Assembly (NCBI RefSeq): GCF_000745345.1 | Contig: NZ_JQNR01000003.1 | Location: 620,001 to 684,000, forward strand | Direction: 5' to 3' | Source of the DNA: Actinacidiphila yeochonensis CN732 | GTDB lineage: Bacteria; Actinomycetota; Actinomycetes; Streptomycetales; Streptomycetaceae | Length of the DNA stretch: 64,000 bases | Shown here: positions 9,415-16,887 of the stretch, piece after piece | Layout: each line of letters begins with the position of its first letter | Position numbering within the stretch: the stretch's first letter is position 1 | The notes under the pieces: model-generated | The model's database searches: none | What the model was told of the DNA's origin: nothing | Seen by the model: only the letters and a program-made list of their open reading frames with translations | Made by a program: the position numbers and the translations under genes

Positions 9415-10271
9415 CGTGCCGGGTCCGCGGCGGCGGTGCCCGGGACAGTGCCCGGGACGGTGTCCGAGTCGGCCGCGCCCGGAAGGGCGTCGTCGGGGCC
9501 GACGGCGTCCGGGACGGCCCCTGCCCCGGTCCCCGGGCGCGGGACGGCGCCGGCCGGCAGGTGCGGCTTCGTCGCGTAGAGCACGAAGCTCTTGCCGAGT
9601 ACGGGGTTGAGCGCCTGCTCGGCCAGCCGGGTGGCCAGCGGCTTCTTCATGATGTCCCACACCAGCAGCTTGTGGTACAGCCGCACCGGCAGCGCCTTGT
9701 CGTTGTCGACGCCCACCGCGCACTTGATCCACCAGTACGGCGCGTGCAGCCCGTGCGCGTGGTGCGTGCCGTACGGGCGCAGGCCCGACTCCCGTACGCG
9801 TTCGAGGAGTTCGGTGGCCCGGTAGATGCGGATGTGGCCGCCCTCCACCTCGTGGTAGGCGTCGGACAGCGCCCAGCACACCTTCTCCGGCCCGTAGCGG
9901 GGCACGGTGATCGCGATCCTGCCGCCGGGTCGCAGCACCCGCACCATCTCGGCGAGCAGGCCCTTGTCGTCGTGGATGTGCTCCATCACCTCGGAGATGA
10001 TGACGACGTCGAAGCTCTCGTCGGGGAACGGCAGGTGGAGCGCGTCGCCCTCCATCGCGGTGGCGCTCGCGCCGGCGGGCGCCTCCCCGGCCTCCCGCAT
10101 CGCGGCGAACCAGCGCGCGACCTCGCGCACCTCCTCGCCGTTGCGGTCCAGGGCGACGACCCGCGCGCCCCGGCGGTAGCACTCGAACGCGTGCCGCCCG
10201 CCGCCGCATCCGAGGTCGAGGACGCGGTCGCCGGGGGCGAGCGGGAAGCGGGTGAAGTCGACGGTCAGCAT
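9411..10271 (-). CDS. SAM-dependent methyltransferase (Methyltransf_11 type), 286 aa
   Basis: Start ATG 10271 (MLTVDFTRFPLAPGD) overlaps the glycosyltransferase stop by one base (TGATG) and has GGGGAG upstream. Motif I is VLDLGCGGGRHAFE (about residue 17), followed by VVALDRNGEE, DALHLPFPDESFDVV and EVMEHIHDDKG. A long C-terminal region follows (PYWWIKCAVGVDNDKALPV), ending in a Pro/Ala-rich tail. It probably methylates the product or precursor of the neighbouring glycosyltransferase. It is co-translated with the genes on both sides. Confidence 0.88.
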   Translation of the reverse strand: MLTVDFTRFPLAPGDRVLDLGCGGGRHAFECYRRGARVVALDRNGEEVREVARWFAAMREAGEAPAGASATAMEGDALHLPFPDESFDVVIISEVMEHIHDDKGLLAEMVRVLRPGGRIAITVPRYGPEKVCWALSDAYHEVEGGHIRIYRATELLERVRESGLRPYGTHHAHGLHAPYWWIKCAVGVDNDKALPVRLYHKLLVWDIMKKPLATRLAEQALNPVLGKSFVLYATKPHLPAGAVPRPGTGAGAVPDAVGPDDALPGAADSDTVPGTVPGTAAADPAR

Positions 10272-11815
10272 CAGCGTTTGCTCCCCACGGGGCTCCCCGG
10301 TTCGGACGGTTCGACGCACGGCGGCGCCACGCGCTCGGGTGCGGCGGACTGCGGTGCGGCGGACTGCGGTGCGGCATGGCCCTGTTGGGCCGGACGTTCA
10401 GTGGACCGCGGCTCGGCATCGGCGCGTTGGACGGAGGCCGGGGCGGACCGCCCATCGGACGGGGCCCGTTCGGCGGAAACCCCGTCCCGGAGCCCGGGGG
10501 GCGTCTCAACACCTGCGGTGGACATGGCCGTTCGGGCGGCAGCGGCCCGGCTCCGGCCACCCTGCCGCTCGATCGCCGCCCGGTACACCTCGGCCGTGGC
10601 CTCGGCAGCCCGGGCCCAGGTGAAGCGGGCCAGCACCCGTTCCCGTCCGGCCGCGCCCAGCCGGGCGCGCAGCCCCGCGTCGTCCAGCAGCCGTGCCAGC
10701 GCGGCGGCCAGCGCGCCCGCGTCGCCGGGCGGGACGGCGAGGCAGGTCTCCCCGTCGGGCCCGGCCACCTCGGGTACCGCCCCGCCGGTGGTGGCCACCA
10801 GCGGCGTCCCCGTGGCCATGGCCTCGGCGGCGGGCAGCGAGAAGCCCTCGTACAGCGAGGGCACGCAGGCCGCTTCGGCGCCGCGCAGGAGGCCGACGAG
10901 CTCGGCGTCGCTGATGCCCTTGACGAACTCGACGGCGCCCTCCAGACCGAGTCGGGCGATGGCCCCTGCCACCGGGCCGTTCTCGGGGCGCTTGCCGACG
11001 ACCACCAGGTGCGCCTCCGGCCGCCGCGCCCGCACCTCGGCCAGCGCCTCGACCAGGAAGACCAGGCCCTTGAGCGGCACGTCCGCGCTGGAGGTGGTGA
11101 CGATCCGGCCGGGCACCTTCGGGACCGACGGGTCGGGCGAGAAGAGCCGGGCGTCGGCGCCGATGGGCACGGTGTGGATGCGCTCGGGCCGCACGCCCAG
11201 GTCCGCGGTGATCTCGTCGCGGGAGGAGCCGGAGACGGTCACCACCGACGGCAGCCGCCGCGCCACCCGCTTCTGCATGCGGACGAAGCCGTACCAGCGG
11301 CGGACCGAGTACCGCTTGCGGCGTCCCTCGGCGGCGTCCAACTCCAGCCGCCGGTCCACCGTGATGGGGTGGTGGATGGTGGTCACCAGCGGCATGTCCA
11401 GGCCCAACAGACCGTAGCCCAGCGTCTGGTTGTCGTGGACGACGTCGAAGTCGCCGCGTCGGGAGGCGAGATGGCGGCGGGCCCGCAGGCTGAAGGTCAG
11501 CGGCTCGGGGAAACCGCCGGTCCACATCGTGCCGACCTCCAGCCAGTCGATCCAGTCCCGGTACTCGGCCAGCGCCGGCGTGCGGAACGGGTCGGGCTGC
11601 CGGTAGAGGTCCAGGCTGGGCAGCTCGGTGAGGGTGACGCCCTCGCCGAGGGAGTCGAGCACCGGGTAGGGCTGGGCGCCGATCACCTCGACGCTGTGGC
11701 CGAGCGCGGCCAGCTCGCGCGCCAGGTGGCGGACGTAGACGCCCTGACCACCGCAGAAGGGGTTCCCCTTGTAGCTGAGCAGGGCGATCCGCAGTGGCGT
11801 GGCCTGTGAGGTCAC
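10271..11815 (-). CDS. GT4-family glycosyltransferase, 514 aa
   Basis: GTG 11815 has GGAGG immediately upstream. The N-terminal Rossmann half contains GGQGVYVRHLARELAALGH and HDNQTLGYGLLG. The C-terminal half carries the GT-B signature VPSLYEGFSLPAAEAMATG (E-x7-E) with TTGGAVPEV for nucleotide-sugar binding. About 100 extra C-terminal residues are low-complexity (for example APQSAAPQSAAPE). It is first in an operon with a methyltransferase and toroid protein, and its promoter region holds a KstR-type palindrome 54 bases before the start. Likely a cytoplasmic retaining glycosyltransferase acting on a lipid-linked acceptor; the acceptor is unknown. Confidence 0.9.
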   Translation of the reverse strand: MTSQATPLRIALLSYKGNPFCGGQGVYVRHLARELAALGHSVEVIGAQPYPVLDSLGEGVTLTELPSLDLYRQPDPFRTPALAEYRDWIDWLEVGTMWTGGFPEPLTFSLRARRHLASRRGDFDVVHDNQTLGYGLLGLDMPLVTTIHHPITVDRRLELDAAEGRRKRYSVRRWYGFVRMQKRVARRLPSVVTVSGSSRDEITADLGVRPERIHTVPIGADARLFSPDPSVPKVPGRIVTTSSADVPLKGLVFLVEALAEVRARRPEAHLVVVGKRPENGPVAGAIARLGLEGAVEFVKGISDAELVGLLRGAEAACVPSLYEGFSLPAAEAMATGTPLVATTGGAVPEVAGPDGETCLAVPPGDAGALAAALARLLDDAGLRARLGAAGRERVLARFTWARAAEATAEVYRAAIERQGGRSRAAAARTAMSTAGVETPPGLRDGVSAERAPSDGRSAPASVQRADAEPRSTERPAQQGHAAPQSAAPQSAAPERVAPPCVEPSEPGSPVGSKR

Positions 11816-11868
11816 TCCGGCCCCCTCCTCGCCGCGATCGAGCCGGAGCCTAACCGGTCGCGCTAATC

Positions 11869-11882
11869 TAGAACAAGTTTCA
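11869..11882. promoter_or_regulatory. KstR-type operator
   Basis: TAGAACAAGTTTCA fits the published mycobacterial KstR consensus TNNAACANGTTNNA at every fixed position. It lies between the divergent glycosyltransferase operon (start 11815) and the KstR-like regulator gene (start about 12132), where an autoregulatory operator would be expected. Confidence 0.8.
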
Positions 11883-12026
11883 GCTTGATGGTACAGAGCG
11901 ACGGCCGCACCCGCGCGCCGGGGCCTTGGGCCGCAGCCGGTACGGAGCGGAGGCGAGGAACGGCAGGACGGGCATCGGCGCCGCGGCGGCGGACGAGGAG
12001 CGCGCGGAAGAAGCGCGGGACCCAGG

Positions 12027-12098
12027 GACAAGCCGGCAAGCGGACAAACGGTCAAGCAGGCAAACGGTCAAGCGGTCAAGCGGTCAAGCGGACAAGCA
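12027..12098. repeat. Degenerate short tandem repeat
   Basis: Repeated units of the type GGCAAACGGTCAAGC and CGGTCAAGC span the leader of the TetR gene. The array is non-coding and may mark replication slippage. Confidence 0.7.
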
Positions 12099-12131
12099 GC
12101 AGATCGGCGCGGGACGGAACGGCGGACGGCG

Positions 12132-12998
12132 ATGGACAGCGGACACGAAGCGGGCGCGGCTGCGGGCACCCCGCAAGCCCCCCGGCCCTCCGGCGCCGAC
12201 GGCACCCCTGAAGCCCGTGGAGCGCAGGGAACCCGTGGAACCCATGGCGCGCAGGGAACCCGTGGAACCGACCGATCCGAACGAGCCCACCAAGCCGACC
12301 GAGCCGCACGAGACCACCGGGCCGAACGGTCGGACCGAGCCGGCCAAGCCGGCCGATCCGCCCCCGGAGCTGCGGCGACCCGTTCCGCCGGGGCCCCGGA
12401 CCCCCGTCCCCGTCCGGGCGGGCTCACCGCGCGCCAGGAGGCCCGCCGCACCCGCATCCTCGCCGCCAGCACCGCGCTGGCCTGCCGGGGCGGCTTCGAC
12501 GCGGTGCAGATGCGTGAGGTCGCGGAGACCTCGGCCGTGGCGCTGGGCACCCTCTACCGCTACTTCCCCTCCAAGATCCACCTCCTGGTGGCCGTCATGG
12601 AGGACCAACTCGTGCAGTTGCACACCGCGCTGCGTACTCGTCCGCCGATCGCGCCCGAACCCGGGGAGCGGGTGGCCGACACACTGCTGCGGGCCTTCCG
12701 CGCGCTCCAGCGCGAACCGCTGCTGGCGGACGCGATGGTGCGGGCGGTGATCTTCGGCGACCGGTCGGTGCGGGAGGAGGTGGCGGCCGTCTCCCGGCTG
12801 ACCACCACGATCATCCTGGAGGCCGTCGGACCTGCGGCGCTGGGCCCGGAAGGGCGGCCGTCGGCGGCGCAGTCCTCGGCCGTCCGGGTGATCGAGCACA
12901 CCTGGCACGCGGTACTGGTGGCGTGGCTCTCGGGCCGGGCGACGGTGGCCGAGGTGAGCGGCGACCTGCGGACGGCCTGCTCCCTGCTCGACAGCTGA
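12132..12998 (+). CDS. KstR-like TetR-family regulator with long N-terminal extension
   Basis: 288 aa from ATG 12132. The first 95 or so residues are low-complexity (repeats such as GAQGTRGTHGAQGTRGT). The TetR helix-turn-helix follows: QEARRTRILAAS and GGFDAVQMREVAETSAVALG, then TLYRYFPSKIHLL. This closely resembles what I remember of mycobacterial KstR, which represses sterol and lipid catabolism genes and is released by a CoA-thioester ligand. The C-terminal region (HTWHAVLVAWLSGRATVAEV) also agrees. An exact KstR-type palindrome lies upstream. The true start could lie further in, because the extension is unlike family members and its ribosome-binding site is weak. Confidence 0.85.
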   Translation: MDSGHEAGAAAGTPQAPRPSGADGTPEARGAQGTRGTHGAQGTRGTDRSERAHQADRAARDHRAERSDRAGQAGRSAPGAAATRSAGAPDPRPRPGGLTARQEARRTRILAASTALACRGGFDAVQMREVAETSAVALGTLYRYFPSKIHLLVAVMEDQLVQLHTALRTRPPIAPEPGERVADTLLRAFRALQREPLLADAMVRAVIFGDRSVREEVAAVSRLTTTIILEAVGPAALGPEGRPSAAQSSAVRVIEHTWHAVLVAWLSGRATVAEVSGDLRTACSLLDS

Positions 12999-13521
12999 CG
13001 CCGGCCGCCCGCGACCGCGCGCCGAACCCCGCCGAAGGCCGCACGAGGGCCCCGCGAAGACCCCGCCAGGGCCCGGCGAAGGCGCCACCGCGGCGGACCG
13101 CCCGCCGTCGAACCGCCCCGCCGCACCGCCCGACCAGCCCACCCGCCGTGGTCGACCAGCCCATCCACCACGGCCGACCAGCCCACCCGCTCTTGCGACT
13201 ACCCCCGGGGGTAGTCCTGGAGCCCGTTTGACGTTCGCCCACAGCGAACAGCTGACCCCGCCTGGCCCTTCCGCCGCATTGGGGCAGCTGCGCCACACTG
13301 CTCCCACGGCCCCCCGACCGGTCCCGAGGCGACATGCAAACTCCGTTCCCCACAAGGGAGTTGACTAGAGCCAGCGGACGAGCCCGAGGCGATTTGGTGC
13401 AATACTGCGCCACTGCAACATTGCCTCCCTATTGTCGCCGTATCTCCGTATCCTCCGGAATCGATGTGGACCCGGCGTGAGCGGGACGGCAGACTCTGAC
13501 CGTGCATCAAGAAGGGACGTC
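12999..13521. other. Intergenic stretch with a 20-bp perfect palindrome
   Basis: No gene is supported. Short repeats of the type GACCAGCCCA occur near 13130-13190. A perfect palindrome lies at 13197-13216 (listed separately). An inverted repeat AACTCC/GGAGTT lies at 13339-13362, followed directly by TTGACT, a plausible -35 element for the XRE gene. Confidence 0.55.
13197..13216. promoter_or_regulatory. Perfect palindrome resembling a CsoR-family operator
   Basis: GACTACCCCCGGGGGTAGTC is a 20-bp perfect palindrome with the TACCCC/GGGGTA arrangement known for DUF156 (CsoR/FrmR-type) repressors. No such regulator or copper gene is nearby, so it may equally be a structural hairpin or terminator. 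Confidence 0.4.
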
Positions 13522-14376
13522 ATGCCGCTGAGAAGCACCGCGACCGCCCGCCAGGAGCGTCTGGGAACGGAACTGCGGAAGATGCGGGAGGCGGCCGGGA
13601 TCACCGCCCGCGACACCGCACGGCTGCTCGGCACCGACCCGGCCAAGGTGAGCCATATCGAAGCAGGCCGACTCGGGGTCAGCGAGGAGCGGTTACGGCG
13701 ACTCGCCGCCTTCTACGAGTGCGGTGACACCGCCCTCGTGGAGGCGCTGGTCGCCATGGCCGTCGGGAACGGCCGCAAGGGCTGGTGGGAGGCGTACCGC
13801 GGAGTGGTGTCCGCGTGGATGCTGGACATCGCGGAGATGGAGCACCACGCCACCGGGCTGCGCTCGATCCAGCTCTCGCACATCCCCGGCCTGCTCCAGA
13901 CCGAGATGTACAGCCGGACCGTCAACGCGAAGGCCATTCCGCCGCTGCCGCCCAACGACCTTGAGGCGCATGTCGCGTTCCAGATGGAGCGGGCTCAGGT
14001 GCTCCACCGGAGCACGCCCGTGCCGTACGGCGCGGTGATCCACGAGGCGGCCCTGCGGATGCGGTTCGGCGGTCCCAAGGTCACCCGGCAGCAGCTGGAG
14101 CACCTCCTGGAGGTGAGCCGCCTGGGCCACGTCAGCGTGCGGGTCGTCCCGTTCGCGGGCGGGGGGTACATGGGCTCCGGCCAGGTGATGCACTTCGCCG
14201 CCGGTCCGGTACCCCAACTGGACACCGTGCAGACCGACTCCGCCCACGGCGTCACGATGCTGCACGCGGCGGCCCAGTTGGGCAAGTACCAGGCGCGGTT
14301 CGAGCAGTTGACCGAGGACTCCCTGGACCGCGAGCGGTCCCAGGAGTTCATCCGCGCCGTGATCCGCGACCTGTGA
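13522..14376 (+). CDS. XRE-family regulator with DUF5753 domain, 284 aa
   Basis: ATG 13522 follows a GAAGGGA ribosome-binding site. The helix-turn-helix covers about residues 12-68 (TELRKMREAAGITARDTARL, then KVSHIEAG). The DUF5753 ligand-like domain follows, with its usual LSHIPGLLQTEMYSR and a C-terminal half ending in RDL. Such proteins pair with a small DUF397 protein and act in Streptomyces development and antibiotic control (the WhiJ-like systems). The DUF397 partner lies 15 bases downstream. Confidence 0.92.
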   Translation: MPLRSTATARQERLGTELRKMREAAGITARDTARLLGTDPAKVSHIEAGRLGVSEERLRRLAAFYECGDTALVEALVAMAVGNGRKGWWEAYRGVVSAWMLDIAEMEHHATGLRSIQLSHIPGLLQTEMYSRTVNAKAIPPLPPNDLEAHVAFQMERAQVLHRSTPVPYGAVIHEAALRMRFGGPKVTRQQLEHLLEVSRLGHVSVRVVPFAGGGYMGSGQVMHFAAGPVPQLDTVQTDSAHGVTMLHAAAQLGKYQARFEQLTEDSLDRERSQEFIRAVIRDL

Positions 14377-14391
14377 AAGGCCGAGCAAACC

Positions 14392-14682
14392 GTGTACACG
14401 TCATTGACCTGGCAGAAGTCGACGTTCTCGCAGGAGGCGGGCGAGTGCGTCGAGCTGACGGCGGCCGGCGGCGCGGTGCTGCTCAGGGAGAGCGACGACC
14501 CGGCCGTGGTGCTCACCACCACCAGAGGCGACCTCGCGTTGTTCCTGCGCTCCCTCAAGACGGCGCCGCCCCTCCCGCGCGGCCGGGGCCGGGGCGCCCG
14601 GACCCGCGCTGACGGCCACGGGCACCCCGCCCTCGGAGCCGCGCTGACGGTGACGAGCACCCCGCCGTCGGACCCGCGCTGA
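14392..14682 (+). CDS. DUF397 protein with repeat-derived C-terminal tail
   Basis: GTG 14392 starts a typical DUF397 core: WQKSTFSQEAGECVEL, then VLLRESDDPAVVL and DLALFLRSLK, about 57 residues. Family members are usually 60-70 residues; this one runs to 96 because the frame continues through a 35-bp tandem repeat that supplies an odd Arg/Gly/Thr tail. DUF397 proteins partner with an adjacent XRE/DUF5753 regulator, here the gene immediately upstream. Confidence 0.85.
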   Translation: MYTSLTWQKSTFSQEAGECVELTAAGGAVLLRESDDPAVVLTTTRGDLALFLRSLKTAPPLPRGRGRGARTRADGHGHPALGAALTVTSTPPSDPR

Positions 14683-14705
14683 CGGCCACGGGCACCCCGC
14701 CGCCC
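14601..14705. repeat. 35-bp tandem repeat, three copies
   Basis: Units begin at 14601, 14636 and 14671 with GACCCGCGCTGACGG or GAGCCGCGCTGACGG. The period is not a multiple of three, so each copy moves the reading frame. The repeat covers the 3' end of the DUF397 gene and the leader region of the ECF operon. Confidence 0.85.
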
Positions 14706-14881
14706 GCCACGGCCCCGCCCCCGCGACGGCGCGTCCCCGGCAGCCCCCGCACCCGTCCCACGTGCGCGGGTGGCGCCCGGGGCCGGTGCCCGGGCGGGGT
14801 CCCGCCGGGGTGGGCCCGGCCGGGGCGGGCCCCGGGCGCGGGTTAAGGTGAGGGCTTCCCCGAACCCCGAAAGGCGTCCCC

Positions 14882-16153
14882 ATGCCCCTGCGCCGTCGCG
14901 CCGCCCTCCTCCTGGCCGCCCTGGCCGCGCCCCTGCTGGGCGCCGCCCCGCTGCTGGGCGCCGCTCCGGCCGGGGCCGCGACCCCGCCGGCCGGGCTGTA
15001 CGGCACCGCCGACCCGACGTACGACGGGGTGTGGCGCCAGTCGTACGCGTTCCTCGCGCTGCACGCGGCCGGGGTCACCCCGGGTGCGGGCGCGGTCTCG
15101 TGGCTGACCGGGCAGCAGTGCGCCGACGGCGGCTTCGCCTCCTTCCGGGCCGACACCGCGACGCCGTGCACCCCGAAGACCGAGGACACCAACTCCACCG
15201 GCATAGCCGTGCAGGCGCTGGCCGCGCTCGGCGGCCACCAGCAGGCGGTGACCCGGGCCACCGGCTGGCTGCGGCAGGCGCAGAACAAGGACGGCGGCTG
15301 GTCGTACAACCCGGGCGGCGCCTCCGACCCGGACTCCACCGCCGTCGTGGTCGGCTCCTTCCAGGCCGCCGGGCTGAACCCCGAGGTGACCGCGCCGGGC
15401 GGGGCGACCTCCTTCGAGGCGCTGCGCGGCTTCCAGTTCGGCTGCCGTGACAAGGCCGCCGAGCGCGGCGCGTTCGGCTACCCGTCGAACGGCACGCTCT
15501 CCGTCAACGCCAAGGCCACCGCCGACGCGGTACGCGGCAGCCGCAGCGCGGGCTTCATCGTCCAGGCGCCCGCCTCGAACACCGCGGCCAAGGTGCCCGC
15601 GTGCGGCGCCTCCGGCTCGACCGACGCCTACGCGAACCTCACCCCGGGCGCCTCCGCCGACGCCGGCGCCGCCTGGCTGACCGCGCAGCTCACCAAGGGC
15701 GGCGGGCACCTCACGGCGGTCACCCCGGGCGCGGACAAGCCGTCCCCCGACTACGGGACCACCGCCGACGCCGTGGCCGCGCTGGCCTCCGGCGGCCAGC
15801 TCGACGCCGCCAAGCAGGCGTACGCCTGGCTCGCCGGGAACTCCGCGGCCTGGTCGCACGGCAACCCGGCCGCCCTCTCCCAGCTGGTCCTGGCCGCCTA
15901 CGCCACCGGCAACGACCCGCACAAGGCCGACGGCGCCGACCTCGTCCGCCAGCTGACGGCGCTCGGCCCGACCCCCGCGAAGGCGGCGGCCCCGGCCGCT
16001 TCGGCCACGTCGTCGGGCCAGGACCAGGCGGCCACGTCCGACCACAAGAAGTCCTCGTCCCAGACGAGCACCTGGATCATCATCGCCGTGTGCCTGGTGG
16101 CGGGGATCGGGTTCGGCCTGCTGATGGCCTCCCGCAACCGGCGGACCCGGTGA
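14882..16153 (+). CDS. Secreted, membrane-anchored prenyltransferase/squalene-oxidase-repeat protein (toroid), ECF operon gene 1
   Basis: 423 aa with a signal peptide (residues 1-33, ending AGAAT). Toroid repeats include GQQCADGGFASF, AQNKDGGWSYNP and YGTTADAVAALASGG. A Ser/Lys-rich linker leads to a C-terminal membrane segment (WIIIAVCLVAGIGFGLLM) and basic tail, so the domain sits outside the cell and is tethered. This fold is shared with transcobalamin/intrinsic factor, which makes a corrinoid-binding role attractive but unproven. It heads a five-gene ECF-transporter operon and overlaps the next gene by four bases. No cobalamin riboswitch is visible in the short leader. Confidence 0.85.
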   Translation: MPLRRRAALLLAALAAPLLGAAPLLGAAPAGAATPPAGLYGTADPTYDGVWRQSYAFLALHAAGVTPGAGAVSWLTGQQCADGGFASFRADTATPCTPKTEDTNSTGIAVQALAALGGHQQAVTRATGWLRQAQNKDGGWSYNPGGASDPDSTAVVVGSFQAAGLNPEVTAPGGATSFEALRGFQFGCRDKAAERGAFGYPSNGTLSVNAKATADAVRGSRSAGFIVQAPASNTAAKVPACGASGSTDAYANLTPGASADAGAAWLTAQLTKGGGHLTAVTPGADKPSPDYGTTADAVAALASGGQLDAAKQAYAWLAGNSAAWSHGNPAALSQLVLAAYATGNDPHKADGADLVRQLTALGPTPAKAAAPAASATSSGQDQAATSDHKKSSSQTSTWIIIAVCLVAGIGFGLLMASRNRRTR

Positions 16154-16887
16154 CCCCCGGCGGCCCGCCGCACCCGGCCGCGCGGACTCCGCGCGGCCGT
16201 CTCGCGGTGGCGGCGGGCCCGGTCCTGGCCGGCCTGCTCGCCGTCTGCGCGCTGCTGGCCGCCGCCGCGCCCGCCTCCGCCACCGGCTACCGGTACTGGT
16301 CGTACTGGCTGCGCTCGGGCACCACCTGGACGTACGCGCAGACCGGCCCCGCCATGCACACCCCCGCCGACGGCAGCGTCGAGGGGTGGCGCTTCGCCGT
16401 GAGCGAGGACGCCGCCGCGAAAGCCGCCCAGCCGCGCGGCGCCGCCGACTTCGCGACGATCTGCGGCACCACGAAGCCGGTCGCCGGCCACAAGCGGATC
16501 GCCCTGGTGATCGACGCGGGCACGGCGGCCGACGCGCCCTCCGGCGCCACCCCGCCCGCCGTCCGGACCGCGTGCGCGCAGGTCGCGACGGGCGCGTCCT
16601 CCGCCGACGCGCTCGCCGCCGTGGCCCGCCCGCTGCGGTACGACTCCGCGGGCGTGCTGTGCGCGATCTCCGGCTACCCGCGCACCGGTTGCGGCGAGGA
16701 GGTCTCCTCCTCCGACGGCAAGGGGACGACGAAGGCGACCACCACGGCGTCCCCCGCCGGCTCGGACTCCGGCTCCGGCTCGGGTTCCGGCTCCGGCGGG
16801 CCGCGCCTCGGGCTGATCGCGGGCGCGTGCGGTGTCCTCGTCATCGCGCTGGCCGGCGTGTGGCAGACCCGCCGACGCCGGACGTGA
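16150..16887 (+). CDS. Secreted membrane-anchored protein, SCO2322-like, ECF operon gene 2
   Basis: 245 aa from GTG 16150, overlapping gene 1 (GTGA). It has an N-terminal signal segment (VLAGLLAVCALLAAAAPASA), a small extracellular domain starting GYRYWSYWLRSGTTWTYAQ with two likely disulphides (ICGTT, TACAQ, VLCAISGYPRTGCG), a Ser/Gly repeat linker, and a C-terminal membrane anchor (LIAGACGVLVIALAGVW). I associate this pattern with the NCBI family named for SCO2322, from memory only. Together with gene 1 it probably presents substrate to the ECF transporter. Confidence 0.75.
   Translation: MTPGGPPHPAARTPRGRLAVAAGPVLAGLLAVCALLAAAAPASATGYRYWSYWLRSGTTWTYAQTGPAMHTPADGSVEGWRFAVSEDAAAKAAQPRGAADFATICGTTKPVAGHKRIALVIDAGTAADAPSGATPPAVRTACAQVATGASSADALAAVARPLRYDSAGVLCAISGYPRTGCGEEVSSSDGKGTTKATTTASPAGSDSGSGSGSGSGGPRLGLIAGACGVLVIALAGVWQTRRRRT

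Noticed and set aside
14683-14881. Possible cobalamin riboswitch before the ECF operon
   Set aside because: The leader is short, G/C-rich and lacks a recognisable B12-box sequence; no structure like the known aptamer was visible.
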